Source: an uncultured Verrucomicrobia subdivision 3 bacterium (lineage in GTDB: Bacteria > Verrucomicrobiota > Verrucomicrobiia > Limisphaerales > UBA11358). From it: a stretch of DNA of 64,000 nucleotides. Positions 1-8,246 of this stretch are shown here, in pieces. The DNA lies in assembly GCA_903884535.1 (NCBI GenBank), contig CAISEZ010000045.1, positions 1-64,000 of the forward strand, read 5' to 3'. Both the position numbers and the translations under genes were made by a program. Under the pieces are notes generated by a model. The model had not been told where the DNA came from. It saw nothing but the letters and a program-made list of their open reading frames with translations, and did no database searches. Position 1 is the stretch's first letter; each line of letters opens with the position of its first letter.

Positions 1-106
1 GAAGTAACCCTGACCGCCGCGCTCCGCCCATTCTGGGAAAAGCCAGCCCGCGTGTTATCCTTGATTCACCACTGGCTCCACGCTCAAGCAAACGCTACGC
101 CCTGAC

Positions 107-238
107 TCATTGTTCCGATAGTCTGTGAGAATTGGTATTAGTCACAATTTGCTGGGCATGCGCCGAACGAACGCCGGCCAAAGCCAGCACGCCAAGTATG
201 CTGAAAACCAGACCGAATTTTAATGTTGTTGCTTTCAC
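107..238 (-). CDS. Small secreted peptide (43 aa), possible gene remnant
   Basis: A GTG at 238 follows a purine-rich AAAGGAA stretch at a suitable distance and opens a 43-codon frame ending in TGA at 107. The product has a textbook signal peptide: a Lys near the start, a hydrophobic core (LVFSILGVLALAGV) and an AHA cleavage motif, then only about 15 residues (QQIVTNTNSHRLSEQ). It may be a genuine tiny exported peptide. It could equally be the front of a larger secreted protein whose remainder was lost by frameshift, because the sequence downstream to base 1 shows no clear continuation. No family is recognised. Confidence 0.4.
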   Translation of the reverse strand: MKATTLKFGLVFSILGVLALAGVRSAHAQQIVTNTNSHRLSEQ

Positions 239-509
239 GGGATTCCTTTCATGGTTTGATGGTTTGCTGATTTAACTGGGATTTTAAAACGAATTATGCA
301 ACTCCACCGGCCGGCTGCCGGCTGGCACACAGTCGAAAAGTCCGGGCGCAAGACGGGTATTTTAGAAGACGGGCGAGAAGGAGGCTGGCTTTGGGCAAAA
401 GAACTACGCCGCTGATTGCACTTCCTTCACTGACATTCACCGCTGTCGCCATTTTCCACATAGCACGGAGAAATGCAACTTTTGATTAAACAACAGCGAA
501 TGTCAATTA
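239..509. other. Intergenic stretch with no recognised gene
   Basis: This lies between the small exported peptide (leftward) and the end of def. It must hold the promoter of the leftward peptide gene. I see no convincing -35/-10 pair, no strong hairpin and no RNA gene. Confidence 0.4.
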
Positions 510-1079
510 TTATTTTTTCTTCAGTTCCGCCTTGGTTTCCGCTTGCAGGTAATCCAATTCCGGTTGCAGTTCCGCCTTGGTCTTTTTATCCATCCGGTCA
601 ATGAACAGCAGGCCGTGCAGATGATCCGTCTCGTGCTGCACCGCGCGCGCCAGCAGGCCGCCGCAGCGGAATTCAATCGGCCGGCCCTTCGCGTCCAGCG
701 CCCGCACGTCCACGGATTCCGGCCGCGAAATCTCCGCGAAAATTTCCGGGAAACTCAGGCAACCCTCGCCGCCTTTCACTGGTTCGCCCACGGCGGTGAC
801 TTCGGGATTGATCAACACCAGCGGCATGTTTTCCGCCACGTCCACCGGCCGGCCATTGATCTCCAGCCACGACGGCCGGTCGGTCACCGCCCGGACATCA
901 ATCACTGTGAGTTGGATTGCGTGGCCGACCTGTTGCGCCGCCAGCCCGACGCCGTGCCGGTCTTCCATGGTTTCGAACATGTCGGCGATGAGTTTTTTGA
1001 TTTCCGGCGTGAGGCTTTCGATCTTCGCGCCCTTTTGGCGGAGCACCGGATGGCCGTATTTGACGATGGGTAAAATCAT
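510..1079 (-). CDS. def: Peptide deformylase
   Basis: Cytoplasmic metalloenzyme that removes the N-formyl group from nascent proteins. All three family motifs are present in order: GVGLAAQQVG at about residues 43-52, EGCLSFP at 105-111 (Cys metal ligand) and QHETDHL at 148-154 (HExxH, two His ligands and the catalytic Glu). At 189 aa the length is normal for the bacterial family, with a Lys-rich tail. The ATG at 1079 lies 6 bp downstream of the parB stop, so the two genes are probably cotranscribed. A long antisense frame over the same bases is a codon-bias shadow. Identification is secure. Confidence 0.97.
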   Translation of the reverse strand: MILPIVKYGHPVLRQKGAKIESLTPEIKKLIADMFETMEDRHGVGLAAQQVGHAIQLTVIDVRAVTDRPSWLEINGRPVDVAENMPLVLINPEVTAVGEPVKGGEGCLSFPEIFAEISRPESVDVRALDAKGRPIEFRCGGLLARAVQHETDHLHGLLFIDRMDKKTKAELQPELDYLQAETKAELKKK

Positions 1080-1085
1080 GGGAAA

Positions 1086-2003
1086 TTAATCTGCCGTTAC
1101 TTCGAGGACTTCCAGCACGCGCTGCAATTCATCATCGCTGAAAAAGGAAATCTCCACCGCGCCTTTGCCTTGGGCGTATTTCAAATGAACCTTTGTGCCG
1201 AATTTTTCGCGCAGCTTGTCTTCCAACCGCGTGATGTTGGCATTGACCGGCACGATGGCTGCGGCGGGTTTGCTTGCGCCGGCTTTGGTGCGGCGGGTTT
1301 GCAACTTGGCGATCATGCCTTCCGTCTGCCGCACGTTCAAACCTTCCTTGACCACGCGCTCGGCGGCGATGCGCTGAATGCTTTCATCCGGCAAACCGAG
1401 AATCACCTTCGCATGGCCGACGGAAATCTGCCCGTCGCGCACAAACAACTGCACCGCCGTCGGCAATTTTAACAAACGCGTCGCGTTCGCCACGGCGGCG
1501 CGGCTCTTGCCGACCTTCACCGCGATTTCTTCCTGCGTGAGCTGAAATTGTTCCGCAAGCTGCGCGTAGCCGAGCGCCTCCTCGATGGCGTTCAGATTTT
1601 CGCGCTGCAAATTTTCGATGAGCGCCAGTTCCAGCACCGCGCGGTCGTCGGCCTCGCGGACGATGACGGGAATTTCCGGCAGGTTGATGAGCTGCGACGC
1701 GCGCCAGCGGCGTTCGCCGGCGATCAATTCAAAAAAACCGTCGCGCTCGCGCACGATCAGCGGCTGCACGATGCCTTGTTCGCGGATGGAATCCGCCAAC
1801 TCGCGCAGTGACTCGTCGGAAAATTGTTTGCGCGGTTGCAGCGCCGAGGCGCGGATGCGATTCAACGGCACGCGCAGCACGCGGCCGCGATTGTCCGGTG
1901 CCGCCACGGGCGCGGGCGCGGTTGGGACGGACGCCGGTTGAGCGAGCGGCGGCTGGCTGCTCATCAACGCGCCCAGACCGCGTCCCAAGGCTGGCTTTGT
2001 CAT
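1086..2003 (-). CDS. parB: ParB/Spo0J-type chromosome partitioning protein
   Basis: DNA-binding CTPase that loads on parS sites and works with ParA to segregate the origin region. The N-terminal ParB domain (about residues 41-130) carries the CTP-binding GERRWRA motif at 96-102 and the ENLQREN segment near 130. A helix-turn-helix follows (about 155-181, LTQEEIAVKVGKSRAAVANA), then a Lys/Arg-rich linker and a C-terminal dimerisation domain. At 305 aa the length is typical. The start MTKPALGRGLGAL is the classic ParB N-terminus. Unusually, no parA precedes it: the upstream neighbour is a divergent lipoprotein gene. No parS-like site was noticed in the window. Confidence 0.96.
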   Translation of the reverse strand: MTKPALGRGLGALMSSQPPLAQPASVPTAPAPVAAPDNRGRVLRVPLNRIRASALQPRKQFSDESLRELADSIREQGIVQPLIVRERDGFFELIAGERRWRASQLINLPEIPVIVREADDRAVLELALIENLQRENLNAIEEALGYAQLAEQFQLTQEEIAVKVGKSRAAVANATRLLKLPTAVQLFVRDGQISVGHAKVILGLPDESIQRIAAERVVKEGLNVRQTEGMIAKLQTRRTKAGASKPAAAIVPVNANITRLEDKLREKFGTKVHLKYAQGKGAVEISFFSDDELQRVLEVLEVTAD

Positions 2004-2061
2004 GCGCGCAGAGTGTCGCAGGCAGCGGCCAAAGTCAATTTCACAGCCGCGTTCGAGCTTT

Positions 2062-2367
2062 GTGCTTGTGCGGCCAAATCTTCGGGTTCAAAGTGGCATC
2101 AGCTCACCGCGAATAAATCTGCCTATAAAAATTTCCGCACCGCAATTTTCCCTCCTGCTTGGCGGCGCGCTGCTGCTGGCCGGCTGCGCGACCCATGCGA
2201 CCGCCTGGGAATACCGCACCCGCACGACAGCCAGTCCCTCCGGCAAATCCGTGTTGGATGGTTACGGCAAATCAGGCTGGGAACTGGTGGGCTGCACTTG
2301 CCGGCCCAAGGATCACACCGGCACCAATTTTGTTTATCAATACGTCTTCAAGCGGCCGAAGCATTGA
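2062..2367 (+). CDS. Small lipoprotein with DUF4177-like domain
   Basis: The frame encodes a hydrophobic stretch with a lipobox (LLLAGC; Cys codon at 2185-2187), then a domain of about 55 residues (WEYRT...GKSGWELV...YVFKRP) that matches the pattern of DUF4177. Family members are small proteins of unknown role. After signal peptidase II cleavage it should sit on an envelope membrane. The start is uncertain: the frame is open back to an ATG at 2002, which would add an arginine-rich leader and overlap parB, while GTG codons at 2062 and 2068 are closer to the signal peptide. I chose the GTG at 2062. It is divergent from parB. Confidence 0.65.
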   Translation: MLVRPNLRVQSGISSPRINLPIKISAPQFSLLLGGALLLAGCATHATAWEYRTRTTASPSGKSVLDGYGKSGWELVGCTCRPKDHTGTNFVYQYVFKRPKH

Positions 2368-2391
2368 TGAACGAAACTCTTTCGGCAATAA

Positions 2392-2465
2392 GTAGTAGCG
2401 GACGTGAGTCCGCTCATTCTCGTTCAGCGGGAAGCATAAATGAGCCGACTCACGTCGGCTGCTAC
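2392..2465. repeat. Interspersed palindromic repeat, copy 1
   Basis: Two 27-bp arms (2392-2418 and 2439-2465) are reverse complements with three mismatches and enclose a 20-nt loop. The right arm ends in ACGTCGGCTGCTAC, which recurs in the copy inside the SIS-domain gene at 8590-8654. The element lies between the lipoprotein gene and the DUF309 gene, where its RNA would fold into a long hairpin. There is no coding capacity, so it is REP- or MITE-like. Confidence 0.8.
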
Positions 2466-2512
2466 GCGACTTTTGCCTTTGGACTTTCAATCTTGCAGAT
2501 AAACTTCTCCGC

Positions 2513-2935
2513 GTGAGCAAAAAACATGAGCGCATCACGGAGCTGGCCGCGCAATTCGCCGGTGCCGGCGTGGATCCGCGTTACGCCGGCTATTTCGTGC
2601 TGTTCAACCGGCAGGAATTTTACGAGGCGCACGATGTGCTGGAAGATTTGTGGCTGCCGGACCGGCACGGCGTGAACGGCAATTTTTACAAGGGCCTCAT
2701 CCAGCTCGCCGGCGCGTTTGTGCATCTCCAAAAAAGCCGGCTGCGGCCGTCCGCCGCTTTGTTCAAACTCGCCCGCACCAATCTGGAAAAATATCCCGTC
2801 CACCAAGCGCACCTGGATTTGGTAGCGGTGCTGGCGCTGATCGCGGATTGGTTGCAGCGGCTGGAGCAAAGCGAATTCACGATCAATCCGCTGACATCGC
2901 AAACTGTGCCGCGACTGGAACTGATTTTGGTATGA
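2513..2935 (+). CDS. DUF309 domain protein
   Basis: A 140-aa protein with the signature of DUF309: FYEAHDVLEDLW at about residues 36-47, followed by a helical GLIQLAGAFVHLQ segment. The conserved His/Glu arrangement is characteristic, but the molecular function of the family is not established. The GTG start at 2513 gives MSKKHERITE. The stop codon overlaps the ATG of the next gene (ATGA), so the two are almost certainly translationally coupled. No signal peptide is visible, so the protein is cytosolic. Confidence 0.85.
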   Translation: MSKKHERITELAAQFAGAGVDPRYAGYFVLFNRQEFYEAHDVLEDLWLPDRHGVNGNFYKGLIQLAGAFVHLQKSRLRPSAALFKLARTNLEKYPVHQAHLDLVAVLALIADWLQRLEQSEFTINPLTSQTVPRLELILV

Positions 2936-3846
2936 GCAAGAAACGCATTGTCATCGCCGGTGGCAGCGGCTTCATCGGCAGCGCGCTGGCGGATGAGCTG
3001 GTGGGCCGTGGCGGCGAGGTCATTGTGCTGACGCGGCGCGCGCGGCGGCGCAACGACGGTGTGCGCGAAGTGGTCTGGGACGGCGAACATGCCGGCGACT
3101 GGATTCAGTTTTTGGACGGCGCGGAGGCGGTCGTGAATCTGACGGGAAAATCCATCAACTGCCGGCACACGCCGGAAAATCTGCGGGAAATTATTTCGTC
3201 GCGGGTCAACTCGGTGAACGCCCTCGCCGCCGCAATCGGCCAATTAAAAATTCCGCCGCGTGTCTGGGTGCAGGCGAGCGCAACCGGTTTTTACGGCGAC
3301 ACCAAAGATAATGTGTGCGACGAAAATTCACCGGCGGGGAATGACGCGCTCGCCGGCATCTGCCAGCAGTGGGAAGCGGCTTGTGCTGCCGCCACTGTGC
3401 CGCAGACGCGCAAAGTGATTTTGCGAATCGGTTTTGTGCTCGGTCACGGCGGCGGCGCGTTGCCGGTCTTGAGCAAGCTGACCAAATTATTTCTCGGCGG
3501 CGCGGTGGGCAATGGCCGGCAATTCATCAGTTGGATTCACCTCGCCGATCTGGTGCGGATGTTTGATGCGGTAATGGCCGATGAAAAGCTGGTGGGAACT
3601 TTCAACGCCGTCGCGCCGAATCCGGTGACGAATGCGGAGTTCATGCGCGAGCTGCGCCGCGTGCTGGACCGGCCGTGGAGTCCGCCTGCGCCGGAGTTTG
3701 CGGTGAAAATGGGTTCGCGATTTTTGGGCAGCGAAGCCTCGCTCGCGCTGGTGAGCCAGCGCTGCGCGCCGAAGCGGTTTCAGGCGGCGGGAGTTATTTT
3801 TAATTTTCCCGAACTGCGACCTGCGTTGGAAAATCTTTGTTGGTGA
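2932..3846 (+). CDS. TIGR01777 family NAD(P)-dependent epimerase/dehydratase (SDR)
   Basis: 304-aa extended short-chain dehydrogenase-like protein. It begins with a Rossmann dinucleotide motif (GGSGFIG, residues 10-16), has the ASATGFYGD segment typical of this subfamily, and ends with the characteristic DUF1731-like C-terminus (RPWSPPAPEFAVK...LVSQRCAPKRFQAAGV). The substrate is unknown; E. coli YfcH and cell-division-associated relatives belong here. The start is the ATG at 2932, overlapping the DUF309 stop by four bases, which favours it over a longer upstream frame. It is convergent with the dehydrogenase gene that ends at 3871. Confidence 0.92.
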   Translation: MSKKRIVIAGGSGFIGSALADELVGRGGEVIVLTRRARRRNDGVREVVWDGEHAGDWIQFLDGAEAVVNLTGKSINCRHTPENLREIISSRVNSVNALAAAIGQLKIPPRVWVQASATGFYGDTKDNVCDENSPAGNDALAGICQQWEAACAAATVPQTRKVILRIGFVLGHGGGALPVLSKLTKLFLGGAVGNGRQFISWIHLADLVRMFDAVMADEKLVGTFNAVAPNPVTNAEFMRELRRVLDRPWSPPAPEFAVKMGSRFLGSEASLALVSQRCAPKRFQAAGVIFNFPELRPALENLCW

Positions 3847-3870
3847 AGGCTCGACGGAGTCTCGCAAAAT

Positions 3871-6693
3871 TTACGCCAGCGCGTCGGCGATGACTTCGGC
3901 CATGTGCCGGGTGCGGATTGTGGCGAGGTGATCCACCTGATGCCGGCAGCTCGTGCCGGAGACGATCGCCGTGGTGCCGAAGGGCTGGTGCTTGAGCTGC
4001 TCAATCAGCGGCTCGGCGATCTGCAGCGACAGTTCGTATTTCGATTCCAACATGCCGAACGAGCCAGCCATGCCGCAGCAGCCGGTGTCGAGCAACTTGG
4101 CTTTACGGCCTGGCAGGCGCGCGGCGAGGCGCTGCATGAGCGCGGGATTCAACAGCGATTTGGCGTGGCAATGCGCGTGGATGACCAAATTTTCGTTTTC
4201 CCGGTGGAACTTCAAGGCGCGCGGTTCGCGGTCGAGCAGTTGCCCGACAAAATCTTCAAACAGGAAACAGCGCGCGGCGATGGCTTCGGCGTCCGGCAGT
4301 TTCAATTCGCGATAATCCTCAACAAACATCGAGTAGCACGACGGCTCCAGAAAAATGATCGGCGCGTTGCCGCCTTCCGCCACGAGCATCGCCAGATTGT
4401 GCGCGCCGAGTTTTTCCGCCTCGTCGAGGTTGCCGACGCTGAACGCCGGCCGGCCGCAGCACTTGCGTTGCGCGGGCAGGCTGACGGCAAAACCGGCGGC
4501 TTCCAAAACGGTCACGGCGGCGATGCCGATGTGCGGTTCGTGGTAGCGGACAAATGTGTCGTCCCACAAAATCACGCTGCCGCGCTTCGGATGATTTGCG
4601 CCGTGGTGCTTGGCAAACCAGCGGTCAAAGCGCTGGCGGGCAAACGCCGGGGTGGGCCGTTCGCCGGTGATGCCGAATATCTTTCCGAACACATGCCGGA
4701 TCGAGCGGGAATCAAAAATCAGGTTCGTCAGCCACGGCAACGTCGTGCCGATGCGGCCGAGCAAATCCACATCGCTGATCAGCCGCTGGCGCAGGGTCAG
4801 TCCGTCGCGTTTCGTCCGTGCGTGCTGAAGTTCCGCCTTGAGCAGCGGCAGATTCACATTGGACGGGCATTCGTTCGTGCAGGCGCGGCAGGAAAGACAG
4901 TTGCTCAGGGCATATTCCAATTCCGCCGACCGCAGCGGGTCGGCCTTGTCGCGCTGCTCCAGCGCGGCGCGGATCAGGTTGGCGCGGCCGCGCGTGGACA
5001 TGCCTTCCTCGCCGGTGGCGAGATACGTCGGGCACATCGTCGGCGTCTGTTTCGTGCAGCCGCCGCAGCCGTTGCACTGTTCCAAATTGGCGATGAACGA
5101 TTCGTCGCGCGCGGCAAAGGCCAGCTTTGGCTCGAACGGATATACCAGATTCCGTTCCGCGCCCTGGCGCAGGTGTTTGTCAATTTTGTAGCGGCCGTCG
5201 CCGATGATCTTTCCCGGATTGAAAAGGTTGTTCGGGTCGAACGCGTATTTGATCTCGCGCATGACGCGATATAATTCGTCGCCGACCTGCTGCTTGAGAA
5301 ATTCCGTGCGCGCCATGCCGACGCCATGTTCGGCGGCAAGCGAGCCTTTGAACTGCGCGATCATCGCCGCGACTTCATCAGCAATGCGGCGGAATTTTTT
5401 CAAATCGTCCGCGTGGTGCAGATCCAGCACCGGGCGGACGTGCAGCAAACCTGCGGCGGCGTGGCCGTAAAACGACGCGGTCACGCCCACTTCAGCCATC
5501 AATTTTTCCAGCCCGGCGACATAGGCCGGCAAATCATGCGGCCGCACGGCGGCGTCTTCGATGAAGCACGCCGGCTTCGCATCGCCCTTGCAACTGGTGA
5601 GCAGCGACAATCCGGCTTTGCGCATGGCCCAAACCAACGCGGCTTCGGCGGGTGTCTGCAAAATCTGTGTGCGTAAACCGAGCCTGCGTTTTTGCAGCGC
5701 CGCGAGCTTGTCCTTCGCGCCGTCAAAAAACTCGACGAGCAAAATCGCTTCGCAGGGCTGCGTGTCGAGACCCAGCAGTGCGCGCACATCGGCGAATTCA
5801 CGCTGGCCGCGCGTCTGGTCGAACAGCGGGCGGTCAATGTGTTCGATCGCCGCCGGCGACAAATCCAGCAGCACCGCCGTGGCCTGCATCGCCTCGGCCA
5901 CGGACGCGAAGAAAATCAGTCCCACGCCGCGTTCCTCCGGCACCGGCACGAGGTTTAATTCTGCGGAGAAAATACCGGCGAGCGTGCCTTCGCTGCCGCA
6001 CAAAATGGGCAGCAGGCTTTTCGGTTTTTCCATCGCGCGGGCGAGGCCATAGCCTGGCCAGCGTTTCAACAGCCCGGCGGGAAAGCGTTCGGAGATGATC
6101 AGCGAATTCAGCGCGACGAGATCTTCCACCAAATGATGCTGGCGCTGGAGCGTGTCCAGATGTTCGCCGATGCGGACAATCTTGCCGTCGGACATGACAA
6201 TCTCGATTTCTTTGACGTGCTGGCCGGTCGTGCCATACACCGGCGTGTTTGCGCCGGACGAATCATTCGCGATCATTCCGCCCAGCGTCGCGCGCGAACT
6301 CGTCGCCACGTCCGGTCCGAAACAAAATCCCGCCGGCTTGAGATACGCGTTCAACTGGTCCAGCACCACGCCCGCGCCGACGCGCACCGTGCGCTTCTCC
6401 TTGTCGAAATCCCAGATCATCCGGTTGTGCCGCGCGAAATCCACGATCAGCCCGTCGCCGAGCGCGCCGCCGGAAAGCCCGGTGCCGCCGCCGCGCGGAA
6501 TCACCGGCACGCCGGACGTCAGCGCCGCTTGGATGATGTGCGCCGCTTCCTTGGCGGTTTTCGGGAAGGCGACGGCCTGCGGTTCGATTTGATACGGCGA
6601 GGCGTCCGTGGCAAACAGCAGGCGCGTGCGCTGGTCGAAGGCGACTTCGCAGTTCGCCGCGTTCAAACTCGCCATTTGCTGGGTGGAAAGCAT
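3871..6693 (-). CDS. YdiJ-type FAD-linked 2-hydroxyacid dehydrogenase with Fe-S domains
   Basis: Large fusion of a GlcD-like flavoprotein with a GlcF-like iron-sulfur protein, expected to oxidise a D-2-hydroxyacid and pass electrons to the respiratory chain. The N-terminal third is an FAD_binding_4 domain (PRGGGTGLSGGA near residue 70), followed by the FAD oxidase C-terminal domain. Two 4Fe-4S motifs follow: CNGCGGC with a further CP near residue 540, and CLSCRACTNECP near 600. Two CCG-type segments lie near the end (HCHAKS and TGCCGMAGSFG). The length, about 940 aa, matches E. coli YdiJ (roughly 1000). The frame is open to an ATG at 6750, but MLSTQQMASLN from 6693 looks the better start. The substrate (D-lactate, glycolate or 2-hydroxyglutarate) cannot be told. 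Confidence 0.9.
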   Translation of the reverse strand: MLSTQQMASLNAANCEVAFDQRTRLLFATDASPYQIEPQAVAFPKTAKEAAHIIQAALTSGVPVIPRGGGTGLSGGALGDGLIVDFARHNRMIWDFDKEKRTVRVGAGVVLDQLNAYLKPAGFCFGPDVATSSRATLGGMIANDSSGANTPVYGTTGQHVKEIEIVMSDGKIVRIGEHLDTLQRQHHLVEDLVALNSLIISERFPAGLLKRWPGYGLARAMEKPKSLLPILCGSEGTLAGIFSAELNLVPVPEERGVGLIFFASVAEAMQATAVLLDLSPAAIEHIDRPLFDQTRGQREFADVRALLGLDTQPCEAILLVEFFDGAKDKLAALQKRRLGLRTQILQTPAEAALVWAMRKAGLSLLTSCKGDAKPACFIEDAAVRPHDLPAYVAGLEKLMAEVGVTASFYGHAAAGLLHVRPVLDLHHADDLKKFRRIADEVAAMIAQFKGSLAAEHGVGMARTEFLKQQVGDELYRVMREIKYAFDPNNLFNPGKIIGDGRYKIDKHLRQGAERNLVYPFEPKLAFAARDESFIANLEQCNGCGGCTKQTPTMCPTYLATGEEGMSTRGRANLIRAALEQRDKADPLRSAELEYALSNCLSCRACTNECPSNVNLPLLKAELQHARTKRDGLTLRQRLISDVDLLGRIGTTLPWLTNLIFDSRSIRHVFGKIFGITGERPTPAFARQRFDRWFAKHHGANHPKRGSVILWDDTFVRYHEPHIGIAAVTVLEAAGFAVSLPAQRKCCGRPAFSVGNLDEAEKLGAHNLAMLVAEGGNAPIIFLEPSCYSMFVEDYRELKLPDAEAIAARCFLFEDFVGQLLDREPRALKFHRENENLVIHAHCHAKSLLNPALMQRLAARLPGRKAKLLDTGCCGMAGSFGMLESKYELSLQIAEPLIEQLKHQPFGTTAIVSGTSCRHQVDHLATIRTRHMAEVIADALA

Positions 6694-6777
6694 CGGACAA
6701 CAAGTTATCGGCGGGACGTTCGGTTGACAAGCGTAGGTAGCCCGGGGCAAGTGGCCGGGTCCAAAATGTCTCGCGAT

Positions 6778-6852
6778 GAACGCGAAGTCAGCGAAGGGAA
6801 AAACGGTCTGTGCTGACTTCGTCCCCTTCGCGGCCTTCGCGCGAAATCCGTT
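6778..6852. repeat. Intergenic inverted repeat with CTTCGCG-type units
   Basis: GAAGTCAGC at 6784-6792 pairs exactly with GCTGACTTC at 6812-6820. The flanks carry repeated CCTTCGCG-like words on the right and GCGAAGGG on the left. The element fills the gap between the VOC gene end and the dehydrogenase start, and is probably a degraded interspersed repeat. It lies between two leftward genes, so it could also act as an attenuating hairpin. Confidence 0.45.
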
Positions 6853-6858
6853 TTGTTT

Positions 6859-7221
6859 TTAAAACGTGAACAGCTCGATGAAATGGCCGTCCGGGTCGCG
6901 CAGGAAAATCTGCCACGCGCCGTCCGGCCGCTGTTTCTTCGGGCGATGCTCCGCGCCCATCATTTTCAAATATTCCTCCCACGCGGCGAGGTCGTCCACG
7001 CGCAGGGCGAAATGATTGTTGGAGTTTTCCGGCGGAACCGACGTGAGCGGGCGGCCGATGAGGTGCAGTTCCTGCGTCGTGCCGAGCCGGAACCACGCGC
7101 CGGGAAAATCAAACGCCGGCCGCGGCAGCGGTTTCAGCCGCAGCACGTCCCGGTAAAACGCGCCGCTCCGCGCCACGTCCGCGACGTGGATGGCAACGTG
7201 ATTCAATTCGTGGATGGTCAT
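6859..7221 (-). CDS. VOC-superfamily (glyoxalase/bleomycin-resistance-like) protein
   Basis: 120-aa single-module vicinal-oxygen-chelate protein. It has the repeated beta-alpha-beta-beta-beta pattern: NHVAIHVADVARSGAFYRDVL at the front, and HFALRVDDL, then DPDGHFIELF at the end. The C-terminal DPDGHxIEL is the hallmark metal-ligand segment (Glu). A His near the start (LNHVAIHV) supplies another ligand. The start at 7221 gives MTIHELNHVAIHV; upstream in-frame sequence has no family similarity. The substrate is unknown, since such proteins range from lyases and dioxygenases to antibiotic-binding proteins. Confidence 0.88.
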   Translation of the reverse strand: MTIHELNHVAIHVADVARSGAFYRDVLRLKPLPRPAFDFPGAWFRLGTTQELHLIGRPLTSVPPENSNNHFALRVDDLAAWEEYLKMMGAEHRPKKQRPDGAWQIFLRDPDGHFIELFTF

Positions 7222-7439
7222 CACCCAATAATGCGCCGTTGGCGGCGGAAAATAAATCTTCAAAAACTTCCGGCCACTTCCGCTAATCGGCGCAAAGCCG
7301 GCGGTTACAGCGCCAAATAATGTCTGGGAAACAGCAATCGCGGGCTTGTAATTCAAAGCCCACGGGATTTAACTCGGTGACAAGATCAAGCAGCGGGCAT
7401 TATTGAATGTGGATTGGCTCGGCGAAGGAGGCTTAAAAT

Positions 7440-8132
7440 ATGAAAACCAGGCACACCATCGGGGTTGGATTCTTCACGGCGTATTTGTTTTGGGCCACTG
7501 TTTCGGCTCAGGCTCAAGGCAATCTTTTGCAGAATGGCAGTTTTGAAACTGGCGGCTTGGACAATTGGAATGTTCAACTTTTTGGGCCGGGCGCGGTTTC
7601 TGACGCTGTTATTGTCATGCCACCAGTGCCGCCATCTTCGTTATTCCCCACCAATTGTCCTGACGGAACTTATTTTTTAGAGTTTTCATTCAAGGGTGGC
7701 TCCATCAGCCAGACCATTTCCACCACGCCGGGAGTGTTTTATGATCTGAACTTCTGGGCCATCCAATATGATGGCACCAACCATTCAAGTGTTAGTGTGA
7801 ACGGGAGCCTGTTGACTTACTTGAACTTTTCCAGTTACACCTTCATTTCGCCTATTGGCAATTCTAGTCCTCTCTTTCAGTATAACAACAATTGGGAGAA
7901 TTTTGATTTTAACTTTCTTGCTACATCAGCAAGCACCACCATCTCATTTGCGGAAAACATTGGTTGGTATTATGGCGGCCCTTACAACGATCTTTATTTT
8001 AGCAATGGTGGCCTGGACGCCATTTCCGTAACGGTGGCACCGGAGCAGTCGGCCGTGGCATTGCTGGGCGTGGGTTTGGCCGGCTGGCTGGCGCGCCGGC
8101 GGCAGCGGGTTGCCGGCGCGGGAAATCCTTGA
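7440..8132 (+). CDS. Secreted PEP-CTERM-type protein with DUF642-like fold
   Basis: 230-aa exported protein. The signal peptide covers residues 1-26 (…TVSAQAQ). The mature part opens with NLLQNGSFETGGLDNW, the usual start of DUF642/choice-of-anchor beta-sandwich domains, and is Asn/Ser/Phe-rich. The C-terminus has the tripartite sorting signal: PEQ, then a hydrophobic helix (SAVALLGVGLAGWLA), then RRRQR. This suggests processing by an exosortase-type system at the envelope. A strong ribosome-binding site, AAGGAGG at 7425-7431, lies 8 nt before the ATG. A terminator follows at 8154-8189, so the gene is monocistronic. Confidence 0.85.
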   Translation: MKTRHTIGVGFFTAYLFWATVSAQAQGNLLQNGSFETGGLDNWNVQLFGPGAVSDAVIVMPPVPPSSLFPTNCPDGTYFLEFSFKGGSISQTISTTPGVFYDLNFWAIQYDGTNHSSVSVNGSLLTYLNFSSYTFISPIGNSSPLFQYNNNWENFDFNFLATSASTTISFAENIGWYYGGPYNDLYFSNGGLDAISVTVAPEQSAVALLGVGLAGWLARRRQRVAGAGNP

Positions 8133-8153
8133 GCCACCCAAAAACGTCAACCC

Positions 8154-8189
8154 CCCGCCGGAATATTGAATGATTCCGGCGGGTTTTTT
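8154..8189 (+). terminator. Rho-independent terminator after the PEP-CTERM gene
   Basis: An 11-bp perfect GC-rich stem (CCCGCCGGAAT at 8154-8164 and ATTCCGGCGGG at 8173-8183) with an 8-nt loop is followed at once by six T residues. It lies 20 bp past the stop codon. Confidence 0.92.
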
Positions 8190-8246
8190 ATTGGTGGCGA
8201 GCTATCGGCGTGACAGGCGCGGCCCAATTTCATTTAATCGTCCGTC

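Noticed and set aside
3904..5274. Long open frame (456 codons) on the + strand
   Set aside because: Fully antisense to the YdiJ-type dehydrogenase, Arg/His/Ala-rich with no domain; it is a shadow caused by high-GC codon usage.
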